From assembly GCA_964248625.1 (NCBI GenBank), contig CAXTZG010000003.1, positions 1-64,000 on the forward strand: DNA of 64,000 nt. The letters are read 5' to 3'. A program made the position numbers and the translations under genes. Positions within the stretch are counted from its first letter, which is position 1, and the number at the start of each line of letters is the position of its first letter. Below are positions 41,344 through 48,536 of the stretch, piece by piece. The notes beneath the pieces were generated by a model. That model did no database searches, had not been told where the DNA came from, and was given only the letters and a program-made list of their open reading frames with translations. This stretch comes from Lichenicola sp964248625. Lineage in GTDB: Bacteria > Pseudomonadota > Alphaproteobacteria > Acetobacterales > Acetobacteraceae.

Positions 41344-41850
41344 ATGGCAGAAGAAGACGGTCAGGCACTACTCGCGCTTACGGCGCAGATCGTCTCGGCC
41401 CATGTGTCCAACAACAGCGTCGCCGCCGACAACCTTCCCGGCCTGATCCGCCAAGTGCATCAGGCCCTGTCCGGAACCGGACAGGCGGCGCCGGAGCCGG
41501 AGAAGCTGCAGCCGGCGGTGCCGGTCAAGCGCTCGGTGTTTCCCGACTACATCGTCTGCCTGGAGGACGGCAAAAAGCTCAAGATGCTCAAGCGCCATCT
41601 GCAGAGCGCCTATTCGATGACGCCGGAGCAGTATCGCGAACGCTGGGGGCTGCCGCCGGAATATCCGATGGTGGCACCCAACTATGCCGAGCGCCGTTCC
41701 GCGCTGGCGCGCCAGATCGGCCTCGGCCGCAAGGATGGCGCACGCGCGCCGGACGACGAGGCGGTCGAGAGCGAGGCGGTGGCGGGGGACGATGCGGCGC
41801 CGGCCAAGCCGCCGGGCCGTCGCGGCCGCAAGCCCGCCGACAAGGGCTGA
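41344..41850 (+). CDS. mucR: MucR/Ros-family transcriptional regulator
   Basis: A 168-residue DNA-binding regulator. The N-terminal oligomerisation half ('LALTAQIVSAHVSNNSV') and the core 'FPDYIVCLEDGKKLKMLKRH' with 'MTPEQYRERWGLPPEYPMVA' match MucR proteins that control exopolysaccharide, motility and cell-cycle genes. The zinc site appears degenerate: one Cys and an Asp ('CLED') and one His ('KRHL') remain, while the second His position reads 'QSAY'. The C-terminal tail 'PPGRRGRKPADKG' resembles an AT-hook and is an addition to the usual fold. It is monocistronic. Confidence 0.9.
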   Translation: MAEEDGQALLALTAQIVSAHVSNNSVAADNLPGLIRQVHQALSGTGQAAPEPEKLQPAVPVKRSVFPDYIVCLEDGKKLKMLKRHLQSAYSMTPEQYRERWGLPPEYPMVAPNYAERRSALARQIGLGRKDGARAPDDEAVESEAVAGDDAAPAKPPGRRGRKPADKG

Positions 41851-41863
41851 TCCGGCGCGCGGC

Positions 41864-43378
41864 TCAGCTCGGCCCGGCAATCCGCCGTCCCAGCATCAGC
41901 GGCAGCAGCCGGCGTGTCATCGCTCCGTGCGGCGGAACCATGGTGGTGAAGCCGCTGAACCGGCCCGGCCGGTAGATCCCGCGCGCGTGCGAGAAGCGCT
42001 GGAAGCCCGCTTCGCCGTGGTAGGCGCCGGTGCCGCTGGCGCCGACGCCGCCGAACGGCAGGTCGGGCTGCGCGCAATGCAGCACGGTCCCGTTCACCGT
42101 CGCACCGCCCGACACCGTGCGGGCGAGCAGCGCCTGCTGGATCCGCGGGTCGTCGGCATAGCAGTAGAAGGCCAGCGGCCGCGGCCGGGCGTTGACGAAG
42201 CCGATCGCCTCGTCGAGCGTCCGGTAGGGCAGGATCGGCAGCACCGGCCCGAAGATCTCGTCTTGCATCAGCGCGCCGTCCAGCGGCGGCGACACCAGCA
42301 GCGTCGGCACCAGCCGCCCGGTGTCGCGAGCGCGCGCCGCCTCCGCCGCATGGCCGGGATCGCGCAGCAGGGTGGCGCCGCCGGCCTCGGCCTCGGCGAC
42401 GATCCGCTCCAGCCGCTGCAGATGCCGGGCTGAGATGATGCAGCTATAGTCGGGGTTGCCCGCGATGCGCGGATACAGCCGCGCCGCCTCCGCGAGCAGC
42501 GCCTGCGCGATCTCGGCCAGCCGCTCCTGCGGCACCAGCAGGTAGTCGGGCGCCACGCAGGTCTGGCCGGCATTGAACAGCTTGCCGACCATCAGGCTGC
42601 GCACCGTGCGCGCCAGCGGCGCGTCGGGTGCGACGATCACCGGGCTCTTGCCGCCGAGCTCCAGCGTCACCGGCACCAGGTTCGCCGCCGCCGCCTGCAT
42701 CACCGATCGCCCGATCCCGGTCGAGCCGGTAAACAGCAGGTGGTCGAACGGCAGCGCGCAGAACGCCTTCGCGGTGTCCGGGCCGCCCTGCACCACCGCC
42801 ACCTGCGCCTGGTCGAACTGCCCCGCCAGCAGCTCGGCCAGCGTCGCGCTGAAGCGGGGCGTCAGCTCGGACGGCTTCAGCATCACCCGGCAGCCGGCGG
42901 CCAGCGCGTCGATCAGCGGCCCGACGGACAGGAACAGCGGGTAGTTCCAGGGCGACACGATGCCCACGCAGCCGAGCGGCTGGTGCATCACCCAGGCCCG
43001 TCCCGGCTGGAAGCTGGCGGCCACTTGGCGGCGCCGGGGGCGCATCCAGGAGGCGAGATGCCGATGAGCGAAGCGGCAGGCGGCGAGCATCGGCAGCAGT
43101 TCGGCGAGCACCGTTTCCGGATAAGCGCGGTGGCCGTAGTCGGCGGAGATCGCCGCATGCAGCTGGTCCCCGGACCGGTCCAGCATCGCCTCCAGCCGGT
43201 GCAGCGCGTCCCGCCGCTGCGACAGCGCGGGCGCTCCCATCGACGCGGCGGCGGCGCGCTGGGCGTCCAGCAGGCGGCGCAGGACCGCGTCGGACGGATC
43301 GGCGATTGGGGTCGGGTCGGACATGTGCAGTTTCCAGGTGGCCGGAGCAGCCAACGCCGGCACCGCCGGTTCGGCCAT
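41864..43378 (-). CDS. Aldehyde dehydrogenase, coniferyl-aldehyde-dehydrogenase type
   Basis: A 504-residue NAD(P)-dependent aldehyde dehydrogenase of the CALDH class. It shows 'GIVSPWNYPLFLSVGPLIDA', the coenzyme loop 'FTGSTGIGRSVM', the general base Glu about 239 in 'TLELGGKSPVIV', and nucleophile Cys about 273 in 'FNAGQTCVAPDY'. The C-terminal 'LPFGGVGASGTGAYHGEAGF' is typical of this class, which oxidises aromatic or long aldehydes to acids. A second ATG at 43324 (MSDPTP) is a possible start. It follows the oxygenase and VC0807 genes closely and would oxidise the aldehyde released by the oxygenase. Confidence 0.9.
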   Translation of the reverse strand: MAEPAVPALAAPATWKLHMSDPTPIADPSDAVLRRLLDAQRAAAASMGAPALSQRRDALHRLEAMLDRSGDQLHAAISADYGHRAYPETVLAELLPMLAACRFAHRHLASWMRPRRRQVAASFQPGRAWVMHQPLGCVGIVSPWNYPLFLSVGPLIDALAAGCRVMLKPSELTPRFSATLAELLAGQFDQAQVAVVQGGPDTAKAFCALPFDHLLFTGSTGIGRSVMQAAAANLVPVTLELGGKSPVIVAPDAPLARTVRSLMVGKLFNAGQTCVAPDYLLVPQERLAEIAQALLAEAARLYPRIAGNPDYSCIISARHLQRLERIVAEAEAGGATLLRDPGHAAEAARARDTGRLVPTLLVSPPLDGALMQDEIFGPVLPILPYRTLDEAIGFVNARPRPLAFYCYADDPRIQQALLARTVSGGATVNGTVLHCAQPDLPFGGVGASGTGAYHGEAGFQRFSHARGIYRPGRFSGFTTMVPPHGAMTRRLLPLMLGRRIAGPS

Positions 43379-43382
43379 GCCT

Positions 43383-44057
43383 TCAGGATCCGGTCAGGGC
43401 GATCCCGGCCGCCTTGCCGTCGGGCGGCTGGCCGGACCAGGCCCGGCCGGCCCGGATGCTCCAGCCGATCAGCAGCACCGGTGCTGCCACCCAGACCAGC
43501 TGCGTCGCCGCGATCAGCGCAGGCCACGGCCAGATCGCCGCGATCGCCACCCGCAGCAGCGCCTCGCCGATCAGGAAGCCGGCCCACACCAGCGTCAGCC
43601 GCCGCATCGCGCCGCGAAAGGCGGCGGACTGCCAGTTCTCGGTGAAGGCCTGCGCGCCCACCCGGCTGTCGGTGGTGGTGTCGCGGGCCAGGTAGAACAG
43701 CGCCGGGCGCTCGAGCGCCAGCGAGACCAGGAACAGGCAGCCGATGCCGAAGGTCACGAACGACGCCCGCACCAGGGTGAAGAAGGCGCTGCCGGACGCC
43801 CAGGTCACCAGCAGGCTGAGCAGGGTGGTGGCGATCATCAGCAGGCCGATCGTGTCGAGGCTGCCCCGCCGGCGAAAGCCGTTCAGCGCCACCGCTATCG
43901 GCACCAGCGTGCTCCAGGCGAGCGCGCCGGCCTCGTCCAGGCCGGCATGGCGCAGGCCGGCATAGGCGAGCCAGGGCAGGCCGACGCCGACCGCGATCTC
44001 GCCCAGGATGATGCGGCCGCGGCCTCCGTCGCCCGCGCTGCGCGACAGGGCGCTCAT
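43383..44057 (-). CDS. VC0807-family integral membrane protein
   Basis: A 224-residue protein with about six hydrophobic segments, including 'IAVGVGLPWLAYAGL', 'IGLLMIATTLLSLLVTWASG', 'SFVTFGIGCLFLVSLAL' and 'AVLLIGW'-like C-terminal helices. The central 'RPALFYLARDTTTD' and 'FRGAMRRLTLVWAGFLIGEA' are hallmarks of the VC0807 family, whose function is unknown. Its start overlaps the carotenoid oxygenase stop (ATGA) and the dehydrogenase gene begins 5 bases after its stop, so it is translationally tied to this pathway. A role in substrate uptake or membrane placement is only inferred. Confidence 0.82.
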   Translation of the reverse strand: MSALSRSAGDGGRGRIILGEIAVGVGLPWLAYAGLRHAGLDEAGALAWSTLVPIAVALNGFRRRGSLDTIGLLMIATTLLSLLVTWASGSAFFTLVRASFVTFGIGCLFLVSLALERPALFYLARDTTTDSRVGAQAFTENWQSAAFRGAMRRLTLVWAGFLIGEALLRVAIAAIWPWPALIAATQLVWVAAPVLLIGWSIRAGRAWSGQPPDGKAAGIALTGS

Positions 44058-45453
44058 GCGGGGGCTCCCACGAAGGCGCCGTGGAACCCGTCCGGCACCC
44101 GGCACGGCAGCGCCACGCTGGCCACGGGTCCTGCCGCGATGTCGTGCGTGTCGAGCACCAGCAGCGTGCTCCGGTCGTCTGCCGCCCGGTACTGCACCGC
44201 GAGCAGCNNNNNNNNNNGAGCAGCCAGCCATCGGCCTCGGCGGCGTCCGGCGCTCGCGGCACGAAGATCGGCTCCGACAGCGCGTCGCCTGCCGATCCGC
44301 AGAACACCGTCTCGCGGCCGCTGGCCTCGTCGCGGTGGCAGATCGTGTCGAGGCCGCCTCCTTGCATCCCTGTGGCAAAGAAGCCGTGCCGATGGCGGCT
44401 GCCGGCCAGGCGGGCATCGATCTGCGGGAACTCGCCGGGGAGGGTCGACAGGCGGGTGCGCTCGACCGACGCGTCCGGCCGCGACAGGTCGACCCGCCAC
44501 CGCCACAGGGTGGTCGGTCCGGACGGCGGGGCGCGTCCCGACAGGTCGGGAAAGAACGGCGGGGCGTCGCATTGCATCAGGTCGATCAGCAGGCAGTCCG
44601 CCTCCTCCCAGGCATTCATCACGTGGAAGGCGTAGCAGGTCCCGACCGGCAGCCAGCGCAGCGTCGCCGCCGGGTCGTCGCGGCGCATGACGCCCAGGAA
44701 GCAGCCGCAGCCGGCCTTCCACGCAAACAGCGGCCCGCCCGCCGCCGCCCGCCCCGGATCGCGGATCAGCGGGAACAGCGGGATCGCGACATGGCGGGCG
44801 GGGACCGCGAAGTCGTGCACCAGTGCCGGATACGGCGCCTCGATCAGGGCCTGGGTCAGCCGATGGCCGTCCGCGTCCAGCGCGCCGACCCGCAGCATCG
44901 GCGAGGCGGCTCCGGTGGCGTTGGTGCCGAAATACCACAACGCGCCGGTCGCCGGGTCGCGCTTCGGATGGGCGGTGAAGGGACCGTGGCCGACCGGCCA
45001 GACGTCGCCCGGCAGCGTTTCCAGCGTCACCGGATCGAGCCCGGCCGGCGCATGTCCTTCCTCCAGTGCGGCCAGCCGGCCGGCATGATGCAGGATGCTG
45101 GTGTTGGCGGTGCCGCCCGGCTGCTCGCCGGATGCGTCCGGCTCCGGGCCGTCCGCCTGCCGGCGTGTGCCGAGGCCCTTGAACAGCGCCCGTCCGGCCT
45201 GCTGCTCCTCGAACCAGCTCGCCGTGCGGACCCAGCGGTTGCGGTAGGCGACGCCGCCGTCGGCCAGCGTGAAGGCATGCACCATGCCGTCGCCTCCGAA
45301 CCAGTGCAGGTCGTCGCTCGGGAAGCAGGGATTGGGACCGTTGCGAAACAGCGTGCCGCGCAGTTCCGGCGGCAGGCGGCCCTGTATCGGAAGCCGCTGC
45401 AGATCGCGCTCCTGCTGTACGGGAGAGGTGTTTCCCGATCGGTTCCAATCCAT
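44054..45453 (-). CDS. Carotenoid oxygenase family protein (carotenoid/lignostilbene cleavage; N run inside)
   Basis: An RPE65-family iron(II) dioxygenase of about 460 residues, which splits a C=C bond of an apocarotenoid or stilbene into two aldehydes or ketones. The N-terminal 'RGTLFRNGPNPCF' is typical. Four iron-binding His are visible: His162 ('FTAHPKRD'), His213 ('LVHDFAV'), His277 ('YAFHVMNAWEE') and the C-terminal one in 'DGFHGAFVG'. The N run lies at residue 412. Its flanks share GCTGCTC, and collapsing the repeat restores 'DGWLLAVQYRAADDRS' in frame, so the gene is intact. It is first in an operon with VC0807 and aldehyde dehydrogenase genes and divergent from a TetR gene. Confidence 0.92.
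44208..44217. other. Assembly gap (10 N) in the carotenoid oxygenase gene; likely no missing sequence
   Basis: On the coding strand the left flank ends GGCTGGCTGCTC and the right flank begins GCTGCTCGCGG. The shared 7 bases GCTGCTC overlap exactly; merging them restores the reading frame and the family sequence DGWLLAVQY. The run is therefore probably a scaffolding artefact between overlapping contig ends. Confidence 0.9.
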
Positions 45454-45460
45454 CTCGCGC

Positions 45461-45481
45461 TCTATCCTTACAATGTATAGA
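45461..45481. promoter_or_regulatory. Inverted-repeat operator candidate between oxygenase and TetR genes
   Basis: TCTAT and ATAGA form an imperfect palindrome across 21 bases (TCTATcC...GtATAGA) in the 73-base divergent spacer, starting 8 bases from the oxygenase ATG. The position and AT-richness against a GC-rich background fit a TetR autoregulatory operator covering both promoters. Confidence 0.45.
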
Positions 45482-45526
45482 TTGAGACTGGCAGCGGTGC
45501 GCGGCGATGTCCAGGGAAATTATACG

Positions 45527-46219
45527 ATGGAAAGATGGGACAGGCGGTGGCACATCCCGATCATGGCGATCTCCGCGAACGCACTTCCCCACCCGCTTCC
45601 CGGGCGGCCTTACCATCACGGCGACCTGCCGGCGGCCCTGCTGGATGCAGCGCTGGCGATCCTGGAAGCGGACGGCATCGCTGGGCTGACGCTGCGCGCG
45701 GTGGCCCGGCGCGCCGGGGTGTCGCACATGGCGCCGGCGCATCATTTCGGCGATCTCACCGGGCTGCTGAGCGAGCTGGCGGCGCTGGGTTTCCGGCGCT
45801 TCGGCGCGGCCCTGGGCGCTGCCGTCGCGACGCCGGGCGGCGGACCGGCGGATGCCGCCGACAGGCTGGATGCGATGGGCGAGGCCTATGTCGCCTTCGC
45901 CTGCGCCAGCCCGGCCCTGTTCCAGCTCATGTTCCGTTCCGAGCGGCTCGACCCCGCGCGCCCGGCCCTGGCGGCGGCGCTGCAGCAGGCGAGCGACCTG
46001 CTGACGCAGGCCGCCGGCGGCTTCGTGCAGGACACCGCGTCGCCGCCGTCGCTCGGGCAGGTGGCGGCGTCGATCCGGGCCTGGTCGCTGGTGCATGGCT
46101 ACGCGCTGCTGCTGATCGACGGGCGGCTCGATCCGGTGCTGGCACGGCTGGCCGCTGCCGGACGCGCCGACGCCACCGGGCTGCTGCGCGCGGTGCTGGG
46201 CGGCCCGGCGGCGCCGTGA
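45527..46219 (+). CDS. TetR/AcrR-family transcriptional regulator
   Basis: A repressor of up to 230 residues. The helix-turn-helix lies at about residues 37-75 ('LLDAALAILEADGIAGLTLR' then 'AVARRAGVSHMAPAHHFGD'), with the typical 'YHHGDLPAALL' just before. The C-terminal half is a helical ligand domain with 'RLDAMGEAYVAFACASPALF' and 'LVHGYALLLIDGRL', resembling the WHG subgroup. ATG 45527 has AGGGA 9 bases upstream; ATG 45563 would give a more usual N-terminus and 218 residues. It is divergent from the carotenoid oxygenase operon and probably controls it. Confidence 0.88.
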   Translation: MERWDRRWHIPIMAISANALPHPLPGRPYHHGDLPAALLDAALAILEADGIAGLTLRAVARRAGVSHMAPAHHFGDLTGLLSELAALGFRRFGAALGAAVATPGGGPADAADRLDAMGEAYVAFACASPALFQLMFRSERLDPARPALAAALQQASDLLTQAAGGFVQDTASPPSLGQVAASIRAWSLVHGYALLLIDGRLDPVLARLAAAGRADATGLLRAVLGGPAAP

Positions 46220-46302
46220 GCGGACTGCGCGACGATGCGGCCTTTTCCCGCGCCCGGGTTTCGCCATAGGCTCGCCCGATCTGACCGGACGGTGTGACCC
46301 GC

Positions 46303-47274
46303 ATGAGCCTCGAAGCCGACCTGATGCTCGACCGGCTGCGCTTGAAGCGCCGACTGACGCTGTGGCGGGTCCTGGCGGTGGCGGCCTTCGTGCTGGCGCT
46401 GCTGGCGACTGCGGGCCTGCGCGCGCATGGCGGCGGCCTGATCACCGGCCCGCATCTGGCGCGGCTCAGGATCGACGGCATCATCGCCCAGGATCGCGAC
46501 CGGCTCGACCTGATCGACGACGCGGCCAAGGATGGCAGCGTCAAGGGACTGATCCTGGCCATCGACAGCCCCGGCGGTTCGGTCGCGGGCGGCGAGTCGC
46601 TGCACGATGCGATCGCCCGGTTCGCGGCCGCCAAGCCGGTGGTGGTGGTGATGGGCGGAGTCGCCGCCTCGGCCGGCTACATGATCGCCGTGCCGGCGGC
46701 GCGCATCTTCGCGTCCAACGCCACCCTGACCGGCTCGATCGGCGTGATCCTGCAGAGCCCGGACGTGTCGGGGCTGCTGCAGAAGGTGGGGGTGGGGGTG
46801 GACGAGCTCGTGTCCGGCCCGCTGAAGGGACAGCCGAGCATCGTCAAGCCGCTGTCGCCGGAAGGGCGCGCGATGCTGCAGGGGGTGGTGATGGACCTCT
46901 ACGGGCAGTTCGTCGACATGGTGGCGGCCGGCCGCCACATGGATCCGGCCAGGGTGCGGGCGCTTGCCGACGGACGTCCCTATACCGGGCATCAGGCGAT
47001 CGGGCTGGGCCTGGTGGACCAGATCGGCGACGAGCGCGACGCCAGGCAGTGGCTCGCGACGCAGCGCCATCTCGCGGCCGATCTTCCGGTCGAGTCGCTG
47101 CGCCGCAAGGCGAAGGACGGCTGGCTGCAGACCTATCTGCGCAGCGCCGCATCCGGCCTGGGCGGGGTGATGGCCAAGGGTGCGCTCGACGCGCTGATCG
47201 GCGAGGACGCAACAAAAACCGTTATGCCGCAAGGGCTTGCGCTTGACGGAGCTGTTTCGCTCTGGCAACCTTGA
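46303..47274 (+). CDS. sppA: Signal peptide peptidase SppA (S49 family)
   Basis: A 323-residue membrane-bound serine protease that degrades cleaved signal peptides. One N-terminal helix ('VLAVAAFVLALLATAG') anchors it. The catalytic Ser/Lys dyad is visible: Ser123 in 'GGVAASAGYMIAVPA' and Lys175 in 'VSGPLKGQPSI'. 'LAIDSPGGSVAGGESLHDAI' is the family hallmark. It is the short single-domain form. ihfB follows after 20 bases, a common alphaproteobacterial pairing. Confidence 0.94.
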   Translation: MSLEADLMLDRLRLKRRLTLWRVLAVAAFVLALLATAGLRAHGGGLITGPHLARLRIDGIIAQDRDRLDLIDDAAKDGSVKGLILAIDSPGGSVAGGESLHDAIARFAAAKPVVVVMGGVAASAGYMIAVPAARIFASNATLTGSIGVILQSPDVSGLLQKVGVGVDELVSGPLKGQPSIVKPLSPEGRAMLQGVVMDLYGQFVDMVAAGRHMDPARVRALADGRPYTGHQAIGLGLVDQIGDERDARQWLATQRHLAADLPVESLRRKAKDGWLQTYLRSAASGLGGVMAKGALDALIGEDATKTVMPQGLALDGAVSLWQP

Positions 47275-47294
47275 CGTCCTGACCGGAGACCGGG

Positions 47295-47591
47295 ATGACC
47301 AAGTCGGAACTGATCGCCGAGCTTGCATCCGCAAATCCGCACCTGCTCAGCCGCGACGTCGAGCTGATCGTCTCGACCATCTTCGACGAGGTGACCGCAG
47401 CCCTCGCGCGCGGCGAGCGGGTCGAGCTGCGCGGCTTCGGCGCCTTCACCGTCAAGCAGCGCGACGCCCGCACCGGCCGTAATCCACGCACCGGCGAGCC
47501 GGTCGCGGTCGACGAGAAGGTCGTGCCGTTCTTCAAGGCCGGCAAGGAGCTGCGCGAGCGCGTCAACCATCGCACCGCCCGCGGACGCTGA
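47295..47591 (+). CDS. ihfB: Integration host factor subunit beta
   Basis: A 98-residue HU/IHF-fold DNA-bending subunit that pairs with IHF-alpha. It begins 'MTKSELIAELASANPHL' and has the beta-arm signature 'GERVELRGFGAFTVKQR' with 'RTGRNPRTGEPV' containing the minor-groove-intercalating Pro. 'VPFFKAGKELRERVN' closes the fold. The length is normal. It is co-oriented with sppA and probably co-transcribed. Confidence 0.96.
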   Translation: MTKSELIAELASANPHLLSRDVELIVSTIFDEVTAALARGERVELRGFGAFTVKQRDARTGRNPRTGEPVAVDEKVVPFFKAGKELRERVNHRTARGR

Positions 47592-47685
47592 CCGGGCAGT
47601 CGCCGGCGCGCAAGGAGCCGCGCGATGCCGGGACACGACGCCACACGAAATTAGTTCTGTATTTGTTCTTATCACGCGCTTAATC

Positions 47686-47698
47686 TCTGCCTGGCAGA
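47686..47698. promoter_or_regulatory. Palindrome in the AT-rich leader of the 47710 gene
   Basis: TCTGCC-T-GGCAGA is a perfect 6-base inverted repeat, 11 bases before the start of the secreted small protein. The preceding 40 bases (ATTAGTTCTGTATTTGTTCT and on) are the most AT-rich stretch nearby and probably hold the promoter. The palindrome may be an operator or a short leader hairpin. Confidence 0.35.
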
Positions 47699-47709
47699 AA
47701 GGCAGCCAG

Positions 47710-48015
47710 ATGATGTTGCGTCCGTTGCGTCTCACCCACCTTGCGGCTTCGGTCGCGGCCCTGAGCCTGGCCCTGGCGTCGGGATTCGGTGAGGCGGCTG
47801 CCGCCGCGCGTTCAGCCGGACGCCTGGTCGACGCAGGTGGCAGCCTGGTGTTGTGCCTGTCCGTGCCTTTGCCGGTGCAGGTCTCGGCGACCGGCCACGC
47901 GCCGATACGCCGGATCAAGGACGAACGCTTCTTTGCTCCGACCCGGCAGGCGATGTTCTTTTCCCATCCGGGCGATCGTTGCGTCTGGCACGCAGGCGGC
48001 CCGGCCAGGGGCTAG
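47710..48015 (+). CDS. Secreted small hypothetical protein
   Basis: A 101-residue protein with a signal peptide ('LTHLAASVAALSLALASGFG', cleavage after an AAA-type motif near residue 32). The mature part of about 70 residues has two Cys ('LVLCLSVPL' and 'GDRCVWHAG') that could form a disulfide. AAAGG lies 8 bases upstream and an AT-rich promoter-like region precedes it. No domain is recognised. Confidence 0.6.
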   Translation: MMLRPLRLTHLAASVAALSLALASGFGEAAAAARSAGRLVDAGGSLVLCLSVPLPVQVSATGHAPIRRIKDERFFAPTRQAMFFSHPGDRCVWHAGGPARG

Positions 48016-48101
48016 GACGGTGCTCGCGGTTCCGCGAGGACTTGCCGCGCGTCGGCCGACGGAGGAAAACGCTTCGCGCAGCGGATAAGGCAGGAACGCC
48101 G

Positions 48102-48425
48102 ATGTTTCGGAAAAAGGACAGCACGCCGTCCGGGATGCCGGCCGGAGCCGCGCCGAGCAGGAGCGCTGCTTCTGCCGGACGATCGCCGGCGGAGGCCGCT
48201 CCCGTCGTCCTGGCGATGCCCGCGCGGCCGGCCTCGAAGGGCAAGCAGGCCTATGAAGCGCGGCGTGCCGAAAAGGCCGGCATGGGGCTGGAGAAGTGGA
48301 TGGCCGAGAAGGACCGTCGCGTGCAGGCTGAACGTGCGGCGGTGCAGCGCGCCCATCAGAAGGCGCTGCCCAAGAAGCCAGGCCTGCTGCGCCGGCTGCT
48401 CGACAAGGCGCACCGTCCGATCTGA
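48102..48425 (+). CDS. Small basic hypothetical protein
   Basis: A 107-residue protein, hydrophilic and rich in Ala, Lys and Arg. The first 45 residues are low-complexity Ala/Pro/Ser; the rest is a probable long helix ('KQAYEARRAEKAGMGLEKWM' then 'AEKDRRVQAERAAVQRAHQK') ending in 'LLRRLLDKAHRPI'. No signal or membrane segment is present. AGGA precedes the ATG. The composition suggests a cytoplasmic helical protein; no family is recognised. Confidence 0.55.
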   Translation: MFRKKDSTPSGMPAGAAPSRSAASAGRSPAEAAPVVLAMPARPASKGKQAYEARRAEKAGMGLEKWMAEKDRRVQAERAAVQRAHQKALPKKPGLLRRLLDKAHRPI

Positions 48426-48454
48426 CGGCTCGCGGCCGGATTGGTCGGTGCCGG

Positions 48455-48478
48455 TCGATACGCTAGTGTCCGTATCGA
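48455..48478. promoter_or_regulatory. Inverted repeat upstream of manC
   Basis: TCGATACG and CGTATCGA form a perfect 8-bp inverted repeat around the 8-base loop CTAGTGTC, 30 bases after the previous stop and 58 bases before the manC start. There is no T-tract. It could be an operator overlapping the manC promoter or a transcription-end hairpin. Confidence 0.4.
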
Positions 48479-48536
48479 TCCGCGCAGAACCGGGCGCTTG
48501 CCGCAGCCGGGACGCGCTGAACATGAGAGAGGTCCC

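Noticed and set aside
42740..43645. Plus-strand open frames across the aldehyde dehydrogenase gene
   Set aside because: Antisense shadows with Arg/Pro/Gln-rich content; the dehydrogenase motifs are complete on the minus strand.
46294..46302. Upstream GTG start for sppA
   Set aside because: It adds only three residues and the ATG at 46303 gives the usual N-terminus.
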